From Excoecaria cochinchinensis (Eukaryota > Streptophyta > Magnoliopsida > Malpighiales > Euphorbiaceae), in contig CANTUQ010000003.1 in assembly GCA_947683425.1 (NCBI GenBank), forward strand, positions 806,001 through 870,000: a stretch of DNA of 64,000 nt, given 5' to 3'. The notes beneath the pieces were generated by a model. It did not search any database. It was not told the DNA's origin and saw nothing but the letters and a program-made list of their open reading frames with translations. Shown in pieces: positions 43,929 to 53,527 of this stretch. Every line of letters starts with the position of its first letter. Positions within the stretch are counted from its first letter, which is position 1. A program made the position numbers and the translations under genes.

Positions 43929-45941
43929 TCAGAGAGGTGTGTAGTCTGAGGGCTCATCGAGATCCTCGTCATCCGATATATGTACGGTCCCTGGAGGAGG
44001 TGGACCTGCCGGAGGTGGTGGCGGAGCTATGGAGGATCTTGCCTCGTGATCATGGGCCCGCCTGAAACGGATATGAGCGTAGCCGTCCAAAAAGGGTTGG
44101 GTGCAGGTACTCATAAACCCTAAGGTCTCAGAAACCTTGTCTCCCAAGTTCTTGAAGGCTTGGCTCAACTGAATGGTCTGCTCGCTGGCGGCCTTTCTCC
44201 TCTGCTCCAGGCTCTGCTCTGTCTGCTCCCTAAACTCCCTCATGGTCTGAGAAAGAGGGGGGAGTATCCCCTCCATCGCCTGGACGTGGGATCTCAGAGA
44301 GTCAAGTGACTCATCAATCATCTGTAGGGTCATATCGACCCTCTGAGACGCCTGGTCCTGTGACGTCCCCAGATCATGAGCGAGCTGCTGCCTCAAATCC
44401 CTCTGCCCTTGAGCAATCTGCTCAATCATCCTCATCTGCTCCCCTCTAAAAGCCTCCAGGACCCGAGTCTGCTCATCCCTAAAGGCATCCATGGCCCGAG
44501 CCTGCTCCCTCGTCGTGTGCTCAATGTAACCCGCCTGCTCCCGAGCCAAACGCTCCACCGACTGGGACTGCTCCTGAATGGCAGCCTGCTGGCGATCCAA
44601 CCTCTGATGGATAGCCCTGTCCCTCTCATCCTGTCGCCGCTCCAAGGCTGTGAACATGGACGTGATGAGCTGAGAGAAGTCCGGCTGCACAGGCTGCTGC
44701 AGTGCTGGCTCTGGTGGTGGTGACGAGGAGGTGGATGCCACTGGGTCGCCTCGGGAGTACGGATGGTATCTCTCGGAGGGCCCGTGGATAGACCTCTGTA
44801 CCCTGGCGCTCGGTGATGGGACTGGAGTCGGCGCTCTGGATGCCGGTGAGGCAGCAAAGAGGTCGTCCATCGTGATCTCAAAGTCGAAGTCCGAGGGGGT
44901 CCTAGGTGGCTCCTGCTGCTGCGGTGGAGGCACCGTCTGCGGCTGAGGAGGCTGATGCTCTGGCTGAGGCTGAGGCTCCGGCTGTGGCTGAGGCTCTGGC
45001 TGAGGCTCGGGCTGTGGAGGCTGCTCCTCCGGGTGATCCGGGTGATCAGGATCCGCACCCAAGGGTGGAAGCGAGAACAGCTGCCGGGTCTCATGGATGG
45101 TCAACACCCTGTAGGCCTCTGCCTGGCCAGATATCGGGGAGATCATCCCCATCTGAACTGCCGCCGCAGCATCTACATGGATCCCCTCCGGCAAGGGTCC
45201 TCTCAACCTCTCGGGGTTAACCCCCAATCTCAAAAGTAACCGGGTGATGACCCCTCCTACCATCACCACCGGCGTTATCCCTCTGCTGACTCTGGTCAAG
45301 TTGGCCAAGATCTCGTGGCTAATGTTGAGACGCTGGCCTGCCACCATAGCCCAGAGGCTCCAGATCTCGGCCGCGTTAAGTGACCCTGGATTACCAGCTC
45401 GACCGAGGTACGAACATGAAAGCACTCTGTGCAAATACCGGAGTGCCTGAGACACCAGTACGGTGCTCTTCGCTGTATCGTGATTGTACAACACTCCTGG
45501 TATGGCAATGGCCGCCCAATGGGCATGCCTCACCGCTCGCCGTGGGATCTCGACCCCCTCCTCTCTAGGGAGCCCCATGGCCTGAGCAAACCTCTGCCTG
45601 GTGATACTAAAATGGTCGCCATCAAACCAAAATTGAATCACCCCCGGGTCAGTATCTGCACTCTGAAAGCCAGTGTAGCAAAGAGTGGCCAGGACCTGGC
45701 GGGTAGCCTCTGGAAATGTCTGGAAGGAGGGCTCAAGAAACTCCGTCCACCCAGCACCCTCGGCCAGTAGATCGAACTCTGGGGCTAATCCTAGGGCCTC
45801 TAGAAATGGGCGAGATACAAAACGGCTGGCCCAAAACTCCACCTGAGCCAGCGCTCTATACCTCTGAGCCGACTCATCATCCATCCAATCCGGAGCTACA
45901 AGCTCGGGCTGGGCCTGCGGTGCTCTACGTCTGGGAGGCAT
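43929..45941 (-). CDS. Sense-strand accessory protein of Tat-B (Athila-ORF1-like head, coiled-coil tail)
   Basis: This open frame has 670 codons from MPPRRRAPQ (45941); an upstream in-frame ATG at 45983 lies before a consensus 3' splice site and is probably intronic. Residues about 15-280 are a globular domain with FQTFPEATRQVLATL and FWFDGDHFSITRQRFAQAMGL, reminiscent of the ORF1 family of Athila elements. Residues about 300-355 are Pro/Gln/Glu-rich with (PQPEP) repeats. Residues about 430-620 are rich in Gln, Arg and Glu with heptad-like spacing, likely a coiled coil. The end is Pro-rich and acidic (SDDEDLDEPSDYTPL). It lies between pol and the 3' LTR in pol orientation and has no counterpart in Tat-A. 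Function is unknown. The frame is intact, so this gene may be young or under constraint. Confidence 0.75.
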   Translation of the reverse strand: MPPRRRAPQAQPELVAPDWMDDESAQRYRALAQVEFWASRFVSRPFLEALGLAPEFDLLAEGAGWTEFLEPSFQTFPEATRQVLATLCYTGFQSADTDPGVIQFWFDGDHFSITRQRFAQAMGLPREEGVEIPRRAVRHAHWAAIAIPGVLYNHDTAKSTVLVSQALRYLHRVLSCSYLGRAGNPGSLNAAEIWSLWAMVAGQRLNISHEILANLTRVSRGITPVVMVGGVITRLLLRLGVNPERLRGPLPEGIHVDAAAAVQMGMISPISGQAEAYRVLTIHETRQLFSLPPLGADPDHPDHPEEQPPQPEPQPEPQPQPEPQPQPEHQPPQPQTVPPPQQQEPPRTPSDFDFEITMDDLFAASPASRAPTPVPSPSARVQRSIHGPSERYHPYSRGDPVASTSSSPPPEPALQQPVQPDFSQLITSMFTALERRQDERDRAIHQRLDRQQAAIQEQSQSVERLAREQAGYIEHTTREQARAMDAFRDEQTRVLEAFRGEQMRMIEQIAQGQRDLRQQLAHDLGTSQDQASQRVDMTLQMIDESLDSLRSHVQAMEGILPPLSQTMREFREQTEQSLEQRRKAASEQTIQLSQAFKNLGDKVSETLGFMSTCTQPFLDGYAHIRFRRAHDHEARSSIAPPPPPAGPPPPGTVHISDDEDLDEPSDYTPL

Positions 45942-45942
45942 C

Positions 45943-46635
45943 CTGCAAAAGGAATAGGTTAAATATCGGAAATCGCAAAACAAATTTTCTTACATTTATT
46001 TTCAAGGTGAAGGCCAATTCAGGCCTCACCGGGGCAACGGCGACCCAAAACAAGATAGAAAAATGATAATAGATGAAAAGGGCAAAGGTTGCCCACATGT
46101 CTTGCACATATCAAGGCAAAAACAATATGCAATTAGCATACAAATAATTTGAAACGAGTAAAGGAAATGGGCCTTCTAGGTCCCGAGGCATGCATTATAC
46201 ATGAAAAATATTCAATTCTAGAATAAATAATAAAAATTTGGGCAGCACCCCGGCAGGGAAATGCCCAACCTCCTGCACGAAAAGGCAAAAACATAGGCCT
46301 CAGGCCTCAAGAATAACACACACATGTAAATGGGGCGCACCCCGGCAAGAGTGTGCCCCCAATAACACAAAAATGATGGCCTCAGGCCACAAAAGCAGTA
46401 TATACAGAATAGTGCACTACAGATTGTCTACTTCTAAAGCACCAAAGTTATAGAAAAATTCTATTTCTATGTGATCATGCAAAAGTTCAAATTTAATTGC
46501 ACTAAAATAATAATACAGAAAATTGGGCAGCATTCTCCCTAAATTCCTAAGGCATCTAAGGCATCCTAAAGTCAAAAGGAAAAGAAATGAAGAGATAAAT
46601 TGAATAAAATTCAAAAAAAGTAGTTATTTACTTAC
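45943..46635 (-). other. Candidate leader intron of the sense accessory gene
   Basis: On the minus strand a donor CTACAA/GTAAGTAAAT is at 46635 and an acceptor CCTATTCCTTTTGCAG ends at 45943, one base before the ATG. The 693 bp between have no sustained open frame and contain short GGGCAGCACCCCGGCAGG-like repeats at 46240-46350. This is inferred from consensus only. Confidence 0.55.
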
Positions 46636-46825
46636 TTGTAGTCGCGGGAAGTGTAGAAACTGGAGAAAATATGAATGTCAAAGTGCCCGGTGAGTATAGA
46701 ATGCGAAAATATAAAGAAATCGCGAAAAAATAAGAAGAAAAGCTTTAAAAACCGCTAAAAAACGCTAAGAAACCGTTTGAGAGAGGAAGAAGAAAGGGAC
46801 AGCAACGTTTAAACCGTCTGTCACT

Positions 46826-47080
46826 CGCCCTTATATAGAAATTCCTGACCGACGGGCAGGGCGTCTGTACAAGCGACCGACGGGCTGGCCGTCTGCCATG
46901 CAATAAATGCGAGTTAATGCGCGTGATGAATGCAATGCTGACGTATGCATCTGCCAGGTGGATCTATACCGACGGTCAGGCTGTCTCTGTGGGGAGGCGG
47001 GCAGGCCATCCCTATGTAAAGGTGGTTATGCCATCCCTGTGAAGAGACGGGCAGGCCGTCGGTGACGCTTGCCTATAAAA
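46826..47080. promoter_or_regulatory. Divergent promoter between the two Tat-B accessory genes
   Basis: A minus-strand TATA box (TTCTATATAAGGG, 46828-46840) faces the sense gene. A plus-strand TATA box (CCTATAAAATC, 47072-47082) faces the antisense gene, 68 bp before its ATG. The 230 bp between hold repeated GACGGGCAGGCCGTC-type inverted repeats (46850-46900 and 46970-47065), of the same family as the U3 islands of the Tat LTRs. Confidence 0.65.
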
Positions 47081-47139
47081 TCTTGCAAAATTTTTGTCTC
47101 TTCATTTTCCCACATCTTGAGTCCTTCATCTTTCTTAAA

Positions 47140-48413
47140 ATGCCCTCTCCTCTTGCCCAAAGGATGCACCGTATTTTAGATGACAAACACACTTGTGGAG
47201 AAGGTGCCCTTTCTTCTTTGTCTGGGCTAAAATATCTATGCCGGGTGAAAATCGACCAGAACCTCCTCCTGGCGGCGACCCACTTCTGGAACCCCCGGTT
47301 CCATGTTTTCCAATTCACCTATCAGGAACTGTGCCCTTTGCCTGAAGAGTTAGCTTCCATTCTGGGAGCACGGTTCCCTCCTAGCGCTCTGCCTTGCGTC
47401 CCCCGCTGTGGCCTATTCCAGTCCCGGGATGCAGCCCTGGCCCTGGGCATATCTTCCTCAGAGGTCAACCGGCTGATTCCTCTGGGCTCTTCCTTTTCTT
47501 TGGAGCCACTGATCGAGGCTCTGGATCGGTTCACTGACATCCCCACATACCGGGTAAGTATCACATTCTTATTCTGCATGGTGAACTTCCTTACCGTTGT
47601 TCCAGGAGGTTTGACAGGTGACTCTCGTCTGTTCGGAATCCTGAGCGACTTTCTTCTGGGACTGTCATCCCTACCACTTGTCCTGGCTGAAACTATCCTG
47701 GGTTTGGACGCTGTGAGTTCTGGGTCCACTACAACCTTTGCCGGCAGCCCCTTATTGCTCCAGGTACGTCATTATTTTAAAGGTAGTGCGTCCCTTATGG
47801 ATTTTCACACTAGCTTTTCTTAGCGGAAGGTGCGTCCTTTCGGATTTTCACACAACCCTGTGCCTTATTTTTGCCTGAAGTAAACCCTACTTACCCCAGC
47901 GGCTTTTATTTTTTTTATTTTTTTTTTCAGATCTGGCTACAGGAAAAACTGAAGATGCTATCTGAACCACCCCCTCGCGTTACCCACCAGTACTCGCCAA
48001 GCCACTTCCTGCCTCGTCAACGACTGTACGGGTGCATCACCGCTGGTGAAGGCATTACTAGATTTGGCAAGCTGCCAGATGACGATATCAGTTTTACATC
48101 CACCTGGCTCCCGCTGTCTCATGCAGTCATCGACGGGCCGTCGGGTTGTGTTCCCCTCTGCGGCCTCCGTCAGGCCACCTTCTGCATCACCTCTCGATGT
48201 ACACGACAGCTCGGGATGACCCAGGATATAGTGAGGGTTCCCCTGTCCTTTCAAAGAGGAGATCTCTCGACCGCGTTTGCTTCTCGGTATCATGAGCTGT
48301 GGGGTAGACTACCCATGAAGACCATTATCCCGAGGTTTGGCAATCATTCTGCATCTTCCACTAGCGAGTACAAGAAGTGGATCCTTAGTCCAGCCTCTGA
48401 TAACAGGACCTGA
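47140..48413 (+). CDS. Tat-B antisense accessory protein (plant-mobile-domain/DUF7745-like), two exons
   Basis: Exon 1 is 47140-47763 (208 codons) and exon 2 is 47931-48413 (160 codons), with a 167-bp intron between codons after a Gln. The product of about 368 residues starts MPSPLAQRMHRILDD and has LLAATHFWNPRFHVFQFTYQE, CPLPEELASILG and, in exon 2, IWLQEKLKMLSEPPPRV and AFASRYHELWGRLPMKT. These match the Tat-A copy at most positions and resemble the plant-mobile-domain/DUF7745 family known as extra ORFs in Tat/Ogre elements. The final TGA stands where Tat-A reads CGA and continues about 20 codons, so the C-terminus may be slightly short. It is transcribed toward the pol 3' end. Function is unknown. 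Confidence 0.75.
47764..47930 (+). other. Intron of the Tat-B antisense gene
   Basis: The donor is CCAG/GTACGT and the acceptor is a long T tract then TTTCAG/ATCTGG. Position and phase are the same as in Tat-A (38568-38775). The first half, with its duplicated GATTTTCACAC motif, is well conserved between copies, while the pyrimidine tract differs in length. Confidence 0.78.
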
Positions 48414-48845
48414 GGGCTCAAGCATCTGATCGGCGAGAGCAGCAGCAGGACTTAGCTTAGCCTATATGTGTATTTCTTTTGGTACTACATTTCTTTTTAA
48501 TGCAGAACTAGAGAATGACAAAAGTGAAAAGAATAATATTCATCTTATTTCACGAGTTTTGTGTATATTTCCATATAATTTCAGCATACATGATCAGTTT
48601 TGACATTTACTCAGCTGCTTACGCGCTGTCAATACATGAAACCAAATTTTAACAGCATCAACTCCTGTTACCAATCGGCCCTCTCGGGTTTTCACGATCG
48701 GACATTTTCTCTCATGCCTCTAATTTTTGTACAGGATGCCTTTTTTTCGGTTTTCACCCTGTCGAGGCGCCCAATTTTAGCATAGCCGCCTTTTTTCGGT
48801 TTTCGACTTGCGGGGCATTTTATTCTCTTCTTTTTATTTTGGTCT
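48414..48845. other. Convergent 3' ends of pol and the antisense gene
   Basis: There is no open frame. The motif GCCTTTTTTCGGTTTTC occurs twice, near 48740 and 48788, and twice again at the same place in Tat-A, near 39585 and 39630. It is flanked by ACCCTGTCGAGGCGCCC-like sequence. The pol transcript (minus) and the antisense transcript (plus) would run into each other here. Confidence 0.6.
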
Positions 48846-51026
48846 TTAGTCGTGGAACCTTTTGAGTCTGTGGACATTGATCGGTTCTTTGAATTCATTC
48901 CCATCACTATCTGACAAGATTGCAGCCCCTTTGGACAACAGCTTCTTAAGGATATACGGCCCTTCCCAGGTAGGTCTGAATTTCCCCCTGATGTCTGGTA
49001 TCCCTGGCCTCATCTGTTTGAACACCAAGTCCCCTTCTTTCAGGGGATGCTTCCTCACTTTCTTTCCGAAAGTTCTCGCCAATCTCTTCTGGTATATCTG
49101 ATTATGATAATAAGCTTTCAGCCTACTCTCATCCAGTAAGTTCAAGTGCTGCAACCTCTGCTGCGCCCATTCGGTTTCCGGGATTTTGGCCTCCATGACC
49201 ACCCTTAGTGATTTAAGCTCTATCTCTGCTGGCAGTACTGCTTTTGTTCCGTATACCAGGGAAAATGGTGGAGCACCTGTAGATGCCCTTACCGTCGTTC
49301 TGTATCCCCACAGGGCGAAGGGTAACTTTTCAGCCCAGTCCTTGTAGGTTTGGACCATCTTGGACAAGATCTTCTTCACATTCTTATTGGCGGCTTCTAC
49401 TGCTCCATTCGCTTGCAGTCGGTAGGGAGAGGATTTATGATGCTCAACACCATATTTCTCGAGAAGTCTTTTGGTTTCTCCCATGAACTGCACCCCATTA
49501 TCAGACACTATGTGATGAGGGAGGCCATATCTGCAGATCAAATTCCTCTCTATGAACTTGGCCATGTCCCTTGTGTCAATTTTCTTGAAGGATTCTGCCT
49601 CGACCCATTTGGTGAAATAGTCGATCGCGACTATGATGTATCTGTGCCAATTGGACGCCGTAGGGCGAATCTCTCCAATGATATCTATCCCCCAAGCAGT
49701 AAACGGCCAAGGTGATGTCAGGTTATGTAGTTCTGATACCGGCAGGTGTCTCAGATCTGCGTACTGTTGGCACAACTGACATTGTTTGACATACTTCGAG
49801 CAATCAGTGTCTATCGTAAGCCAATAAAAGCCTTGTCTCATGATCTTCTTGGCCAAGGTCAAACCATTCATGTGGGCCCCATAGACCCCTGCATGGGTTT
49901 CTTCCATTATCTTGCGTGCTTCTCTTTCATCCAAGCACCTGAGCTGGATCCCATCTGACCGTCTTTTGTACAACACCCCTTCTAAGGATATGAACTGAGT
50001 AGATAACTTACGTATCATCCTCTGGTCTTTTTCAGTGGCTTCCTCTGGAAATTTATTGTTTTCCAAGTAATTCATGATATCAAAGTACCATGGCTTCCCA
50101 TCTGACGCCTCTACTTCCATTACAGGCTCGGTTTCAAAACTAGGCTTATCAGAGCTCGAAATTAGCACCGGCTTCATAGCCACTCCTTCAGGGTTATCCC
50201 ACATTGACACTAAGGTTGCCAACGCATCAGCTAGACGGTTCTCATCTCTGGGCACAAAGTGGAAAGTGCAAGTCTCAAACTGCCCACACATCCCTTTCAG
50301 ATATTGAACATAGGGGACCAGTCGTTCTTCTTTTACAACCCACTCACCTCGGATCTGGTTTATTACCAAGGACGAGTCACCAAATACCTCTATGTTCCTT
50401 GCCCCCAACACAGCTAGAGCTTCTAACCCGAAGGTGCACGCTTCGTATTCAGCTTCATTGTTGGTTACCTTGTATCTCAGCTTCTTAGCAAGGGGAAGTT
50501 TTTCATTATCTGGGGTTGTCAAGATGATTCCGACTCCGGCTCCCCTGTTATTCACTGCCCCGTCAAAGTGCAACTGCCATCCCTGAACAGAAATCGTGCC
50601 TATGCTCTCGTCAGGAAAGGTAAACTCGGGGGTGTCCCCTTGGATAGGATGTTCAGCAAGAAATTCAGCTATGGCTTGCCCCTTAATAGTCTTGCGGGTG
50701 ATGTATTGCACATCAAACTCTTGTAGCAAGAGCAGCCACCTCCCCATCTTTCCAAGCAAAGACGGTGCCTCCTGCAAATATCTTAACGGATTTTGCTTGG
50801 CTACTGCCTGAACTTTGTATGAGTGGAAGTAATGTCTCAGCTTCTTTGATGCCCAAATCACTGCGAGGCAGATCTTCTCCACTTCAGCATATTTTATTTC
50901 ATAAGCCAGAAACTTCTTGCTGAGGTAGTAAATCGCAAACTCCACCCCAAATTCATCCTCTTGAGCCATCATGGCGCCCATTGAACCGTCTTCTACTGCC
51001 AGGTACAGAATAAGCGGTTTGACAGG
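48846..51026 (-). CDS. pol: Tat-B RNase H, archaeal-type RNase H and integrase
   Basis: This uninterrupted pol segment runs from just after a stop at 51027-51029 to the pol end. First comes the ordinary RNase H remnant (AIYYLSKKF, EKICLAVIWASKKLRHYF). Next is a second, archaeal-type RNase H with all acidic positions visible: LHFDGAVNNRGAG, NNEAEYEA, FGDSSLVINQI and DENRLADALA. Integrase follows with its zinc region (AHMNGLTLAKKIM to CQLCQQ), DDE core (WGIDIIGE, VSDNGVQF, GAVEAANKNVKK) and a Tat-type end VHRLKRFHD with no chromodomain. Two RNase H domains are diagnostic of the Tat lineage. Confidence 0.93.
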   Translation of the reverse strand, partial: PVKPLILYLAVEDGSMGAMMAQEDEFGVEFAIYYLSKKFLAYEIKYAEVEKICLAVIWASKKLRHYFHSYKVQAVAKQNPLRYLQEAPSLLGKMGRWLLLLQEFDVQYITRKTIKGQAIAEFLAEHPIQGDTPEFTFPDESIGTISVQGWQLHFDGAVNNRGAGVGIILTTPDNEKLPLAKKLRYKVTNNEAEYEACTFGLEALAVLGARNIEVFGDSSLVINQIRGEWVVKEERLVPYVQYLKGMCGQFETCTFHFVPRDENRLADALATLVSMWDNPEGVAMKPVLISSSDKPSFETEPVMEVEASDGKPWYFDIMNYLENNKFPEEATEKDQRMIRKLSTQFISLEGVLYKRRSDGIQLRCLDEREARKIMEETHAGVYGAHMNGLTLAKKIMRQGFYWLTIDTDCSKYVKQCQLCQQYADLRHLPVSELHNLTSPWPFTAWGIDIIGEIRPTASNWHRYIIVAIDYFTKWVEAESFKKIDTRDMAKFIERNLICRYGLPHHIVSDNGVQFMGETKRLLEKYGVEHHKSSPYRLQANGAVEAANKNVKKILSKMVQTYKDWAEKLPFALWGYRTTVRASTGAPPFSLVYGTKAVLPAEIELKSLRVVMEAKIPETEWAQQRLQHLNLLDESRLKAYYHNQIYQKRLARTFGKKVRKHPLKEGDLVFKQMRPGIPDIRGKFRPTWEGPYILKKLLSKGAAILSDSDGNEFKEPINVHRLKRFHD

Positions 51027-52181
51027 TTACGGAGGCCTTAGCACTGGCGGATTTAATAGATATTCCCTGATATTATCAAAGGCTCTTTGGCAGTCTTCGT
51101 TCCAGACTACGGGTTGATTCTTTCTAAGCAGCTTGAAAACAGGTTCGCATATCGAAGTGAGCTTGGCAATAAACCGGCTAACATGTTGTAGCTTGCCCAG
51201 GAAACTCCTTACATCCTTCTCTTTTTGTGGCACAGGCATCTCTCTGATAGCTTTCACCTTGTCTGGGTAAATTTCTATCCCCCTCTGGCTGACGACATGT
51301 CCCAACAGCTTTCCCGAAGTCACTCCGAAAATGCACTTCTTGGGGTTAAGTCGCAGATTATACTTATCGATCCTGGTGAAGAACTTCTCTAGAGCTTCAA
51401 AGTGTCCCTCTCGGGTGGCTGATTTGACCATCATATCATCGACATATACCTCCACTTCTTTATGAATTAGGTCACTTAAGATCTTGGTTGCCATCCTCTG
51501 GTATGTGGCCCCTGCATTCTTCAGGCCGAAAGGCATGACCCGATAGGCATAGGTGCCCCACTCTGTGATAAAAGCAGTTTTAACCCGGTCAGCTATCTTG
51601 TTCAGGATCTGGTTGTAGCGCACATAACCGTCCCCAAAACTGTACATCGTGCAATTGGCGGCACTGTCTATCAATACATCAATATGGGGTAGTGGAAAAT
51701 CATCTTTAGGGCAGGCCTTGTTCAGATCTCGATAATCCACACACACCCTGACTTTCCCATTCTTCTTCGCTACAGGGACCACATTTGCCAACCATGTAGG
51801 ATACTGGACTTCCACGAGGAACTTGGCTTCAATCTGCTGTCGAATTTCCTCCTTAACCTTGTCAGCCCATTCTGGTCTTAGCCTTCTTAACTTCTGCTTC
51901 ACGGGCTCGCAATCTGGGTAAGTCGGGACAGCGTGCTCCGCCACGTCTCGATCAATCCCCGTCATGTCTTCGTAGGTCCAGGCAAAGACTTTTTCATGTT
52001 TTCTTATTATTCTCTCAAAAATTTTTCTCTCCTCAGGAGTTATGTTTGATGCTATTAGAATTTCTCTCGGATTTTCCGAGGTTCCAAGATTAAAAGGCGT
52101 TGTGCCAGTGGAATCAATGTCAAAAATTGATGGAATATGATCATGTTCATGCATGTTGAAATCATTAGAAACATCGCACAA
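51027..52181 (-). pseudogene. pol: Tat-B reverse transcriptase, ends at a premature stop
   Basis: RT has VCVDYRDLNKACPKDDFPLP, the catalytic YVDD (51432-51446, with the following Met) and YQRMATKIL, then FLGKLQHVSRFI and the connection region. One fingers-palm motif reads SFGDGYVRYNQI where the family usually has a Ser-Gly pair before Tyr-Asn, a substitution near the first catalytic Asp. A TAA at 51027-51029 separates it from RNase H in the same frame. Upstream, 52182-52381 has no clear domain; a stop and a frame change lie between it and protease. Confidence 0.9.
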
Positions 52182-52381
52182 ATAAGTGAAATTGTTTATC
52201 TTATTAATAATATTATAGTTATCATTTACATCATAAAAGAGTTATGGAATAAAAAGACAATCTAGGCTAGAGTCTTCTTCCGCCGCTCCCGAAGTCGATG
52301 CTGTTGCAGCTTGCTCAACAACTTTTTGATTTAGCAAAGGCCCTTCAGGCACGTCGGGGAAAATCCTCAAATCTTCAACTT

Positions 52382-53506
52382 TCACCCTAACTCTGCTATC
52401 TTCTCCTTCCCTTTGAGCCTAGCAGTTACCATCTTTTTAGTAACGACCTCCTCAAGCTCGCACTTGTCCCAAGTGATACCCTGAGTCATGACCTCCTCAT
52501 CGCAGAAGTCTTCAGCAGTCTTGACGAACCCGACATGCCAGTCATACACATCATTAAAAATCTCGAAGCCAGGGACAATCTTCCCCTCTACCCATTGTGG
52601 CTCATCTTCACCAGTATATGCACAAACTGAGGATGCTGGCACAAAGCTCTCTGAAATGTGGGGGATCTTGTCTGTCACCCTCTTCTTGCCGAAGCCACCT
52701 CTATACCCCAGGCCTTTCCGGTTCTTCTGCCCTCGAGTGGTGATTGCGGTCTGCAATCCCTGGGAGCTTCTGCACAATCCAGCCCCAGGAAGATAATGCA
52801 TCTTCTTCATCATATTAACCACAGCCGGGCTATTCACTGATCCGTTCTCTTCCCTTATCATAGACACGTGGAAACCGCTGAATGGCTGATTGGCTATTTC
52901 CAGCGCTGAGACCTGGTTTTCCCTGGCCGCTTTGATAGTCACCACCTCCCCTTCGTGTGGGAATTTTATCATCTGATGCAGTGTGGACGACACTCCCCCT
53001 AATTTATGAAACCAGGGTCTCCCAAGCAAAGCTGAGAAGTTAGCAGGGATGGGCAGAACTACAAATTCAACCTCCACTTCGATAGGTCCTGTCTTGACCA
53101 AAGTCTTGAAGGTTTCTGAGGCCTGCCTCCTCGAGTTGTCATATGCTGTGATAGTCAGATCTGATCCGCTGAGCATATCCTCACTTAAACCAAAAGCTTG
53201 CAAAGCTATCAAAGGGCATACATTAATAGAAGACCCGTCGTCCACCATAACGCAAGCAGTGTGCTTATCGTTAATCTGTGCTTTAATGTACAAGGGTCGG
53301 TTGTGGTTGCGTCCTTCAACAGGTAGGTCGGCGTCAGAAAAGACCAATCTCTCCTCGGATCCTCCCTTAATTAAACCCAAAAGTTCCGACGGGGAAATAG
53401 TGGTGGCGACTGTGGCCTCAACCAAAGCTTCTACTACCTTCTGCCTATGAGAGGGGGATTGCCTCAACAGATCCCAAATGGATATCTGAGCCGCGGTCTT
53501 CTTCAA
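52382..53506 (-). CDS. pol: Tat-B protease region with G-patch-like segment
   Basis: The aspartic protease reads VMVDDGSSINVCP at the active site and ANFSALLGRPWFHKLGG at the C-terminal signature, as in Tat and Ogre elements. About 60 residues later comes a Gly-rich stretch, MHYLPGAGLCRSSQGLQTAI followed by KGLGYRGGFGKKR. Its spacing resembles a G-patch, an RNA-binding motif also found after protease in some retroviruses. The start is nominal: the same frame runs into Gag across a TAG at 53525-53527, so the ATG at 53506 is probably internal. RT is in another frame. Confidence 0.8.
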   Translation of the reverse strand: MKKTAAQISIWDLLRQSPSHRQKVVEALVEATVATTISPSELLGLIKGGSEERLVFSDADLPVEGRNHNRPLYIKAQINDKHTACVMVDDGSSINVCPLIALQAFGLSEDMLSGSDLTITAYDNSRRQASETFKTLVKTGPIEVEVEFVVLPIPANFSALLGRPWFHKLGGVSSTLHQMIKFPHEGEVVTIKAARENQVSALEIANQPFSGFHVSMIREENGSVNSPAVVNMMKKMHYLPGAGLCRSSQGLQTAITTRGQKNRKGLGYRGGFGKKRVTDKIPHISESFVPASSVCAYTGEDEPQWVEGKIVPGFEIFNDVYDWHVGFVKTAEDFCDEEVMTQGITWDKCELEEVVTKKMVTARLKGKEKIAELG

Positions 53507-53527
53507 CTGCCTAACAATCTGCCCCTA

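Noticed and set aside
44432..45094. 220-codon minus-strand open frame rich in Ser, Arg and His
   Set aside because: It overlaps the 670-codon accessory frame in another frame and is a shadow of its Pro/Gln-rich part.
49283..50811. Several plus-strand open frames opposite Tat-B pol
   Set aside because: They are complementary shadows of the RNase H and integrase coding sequence.
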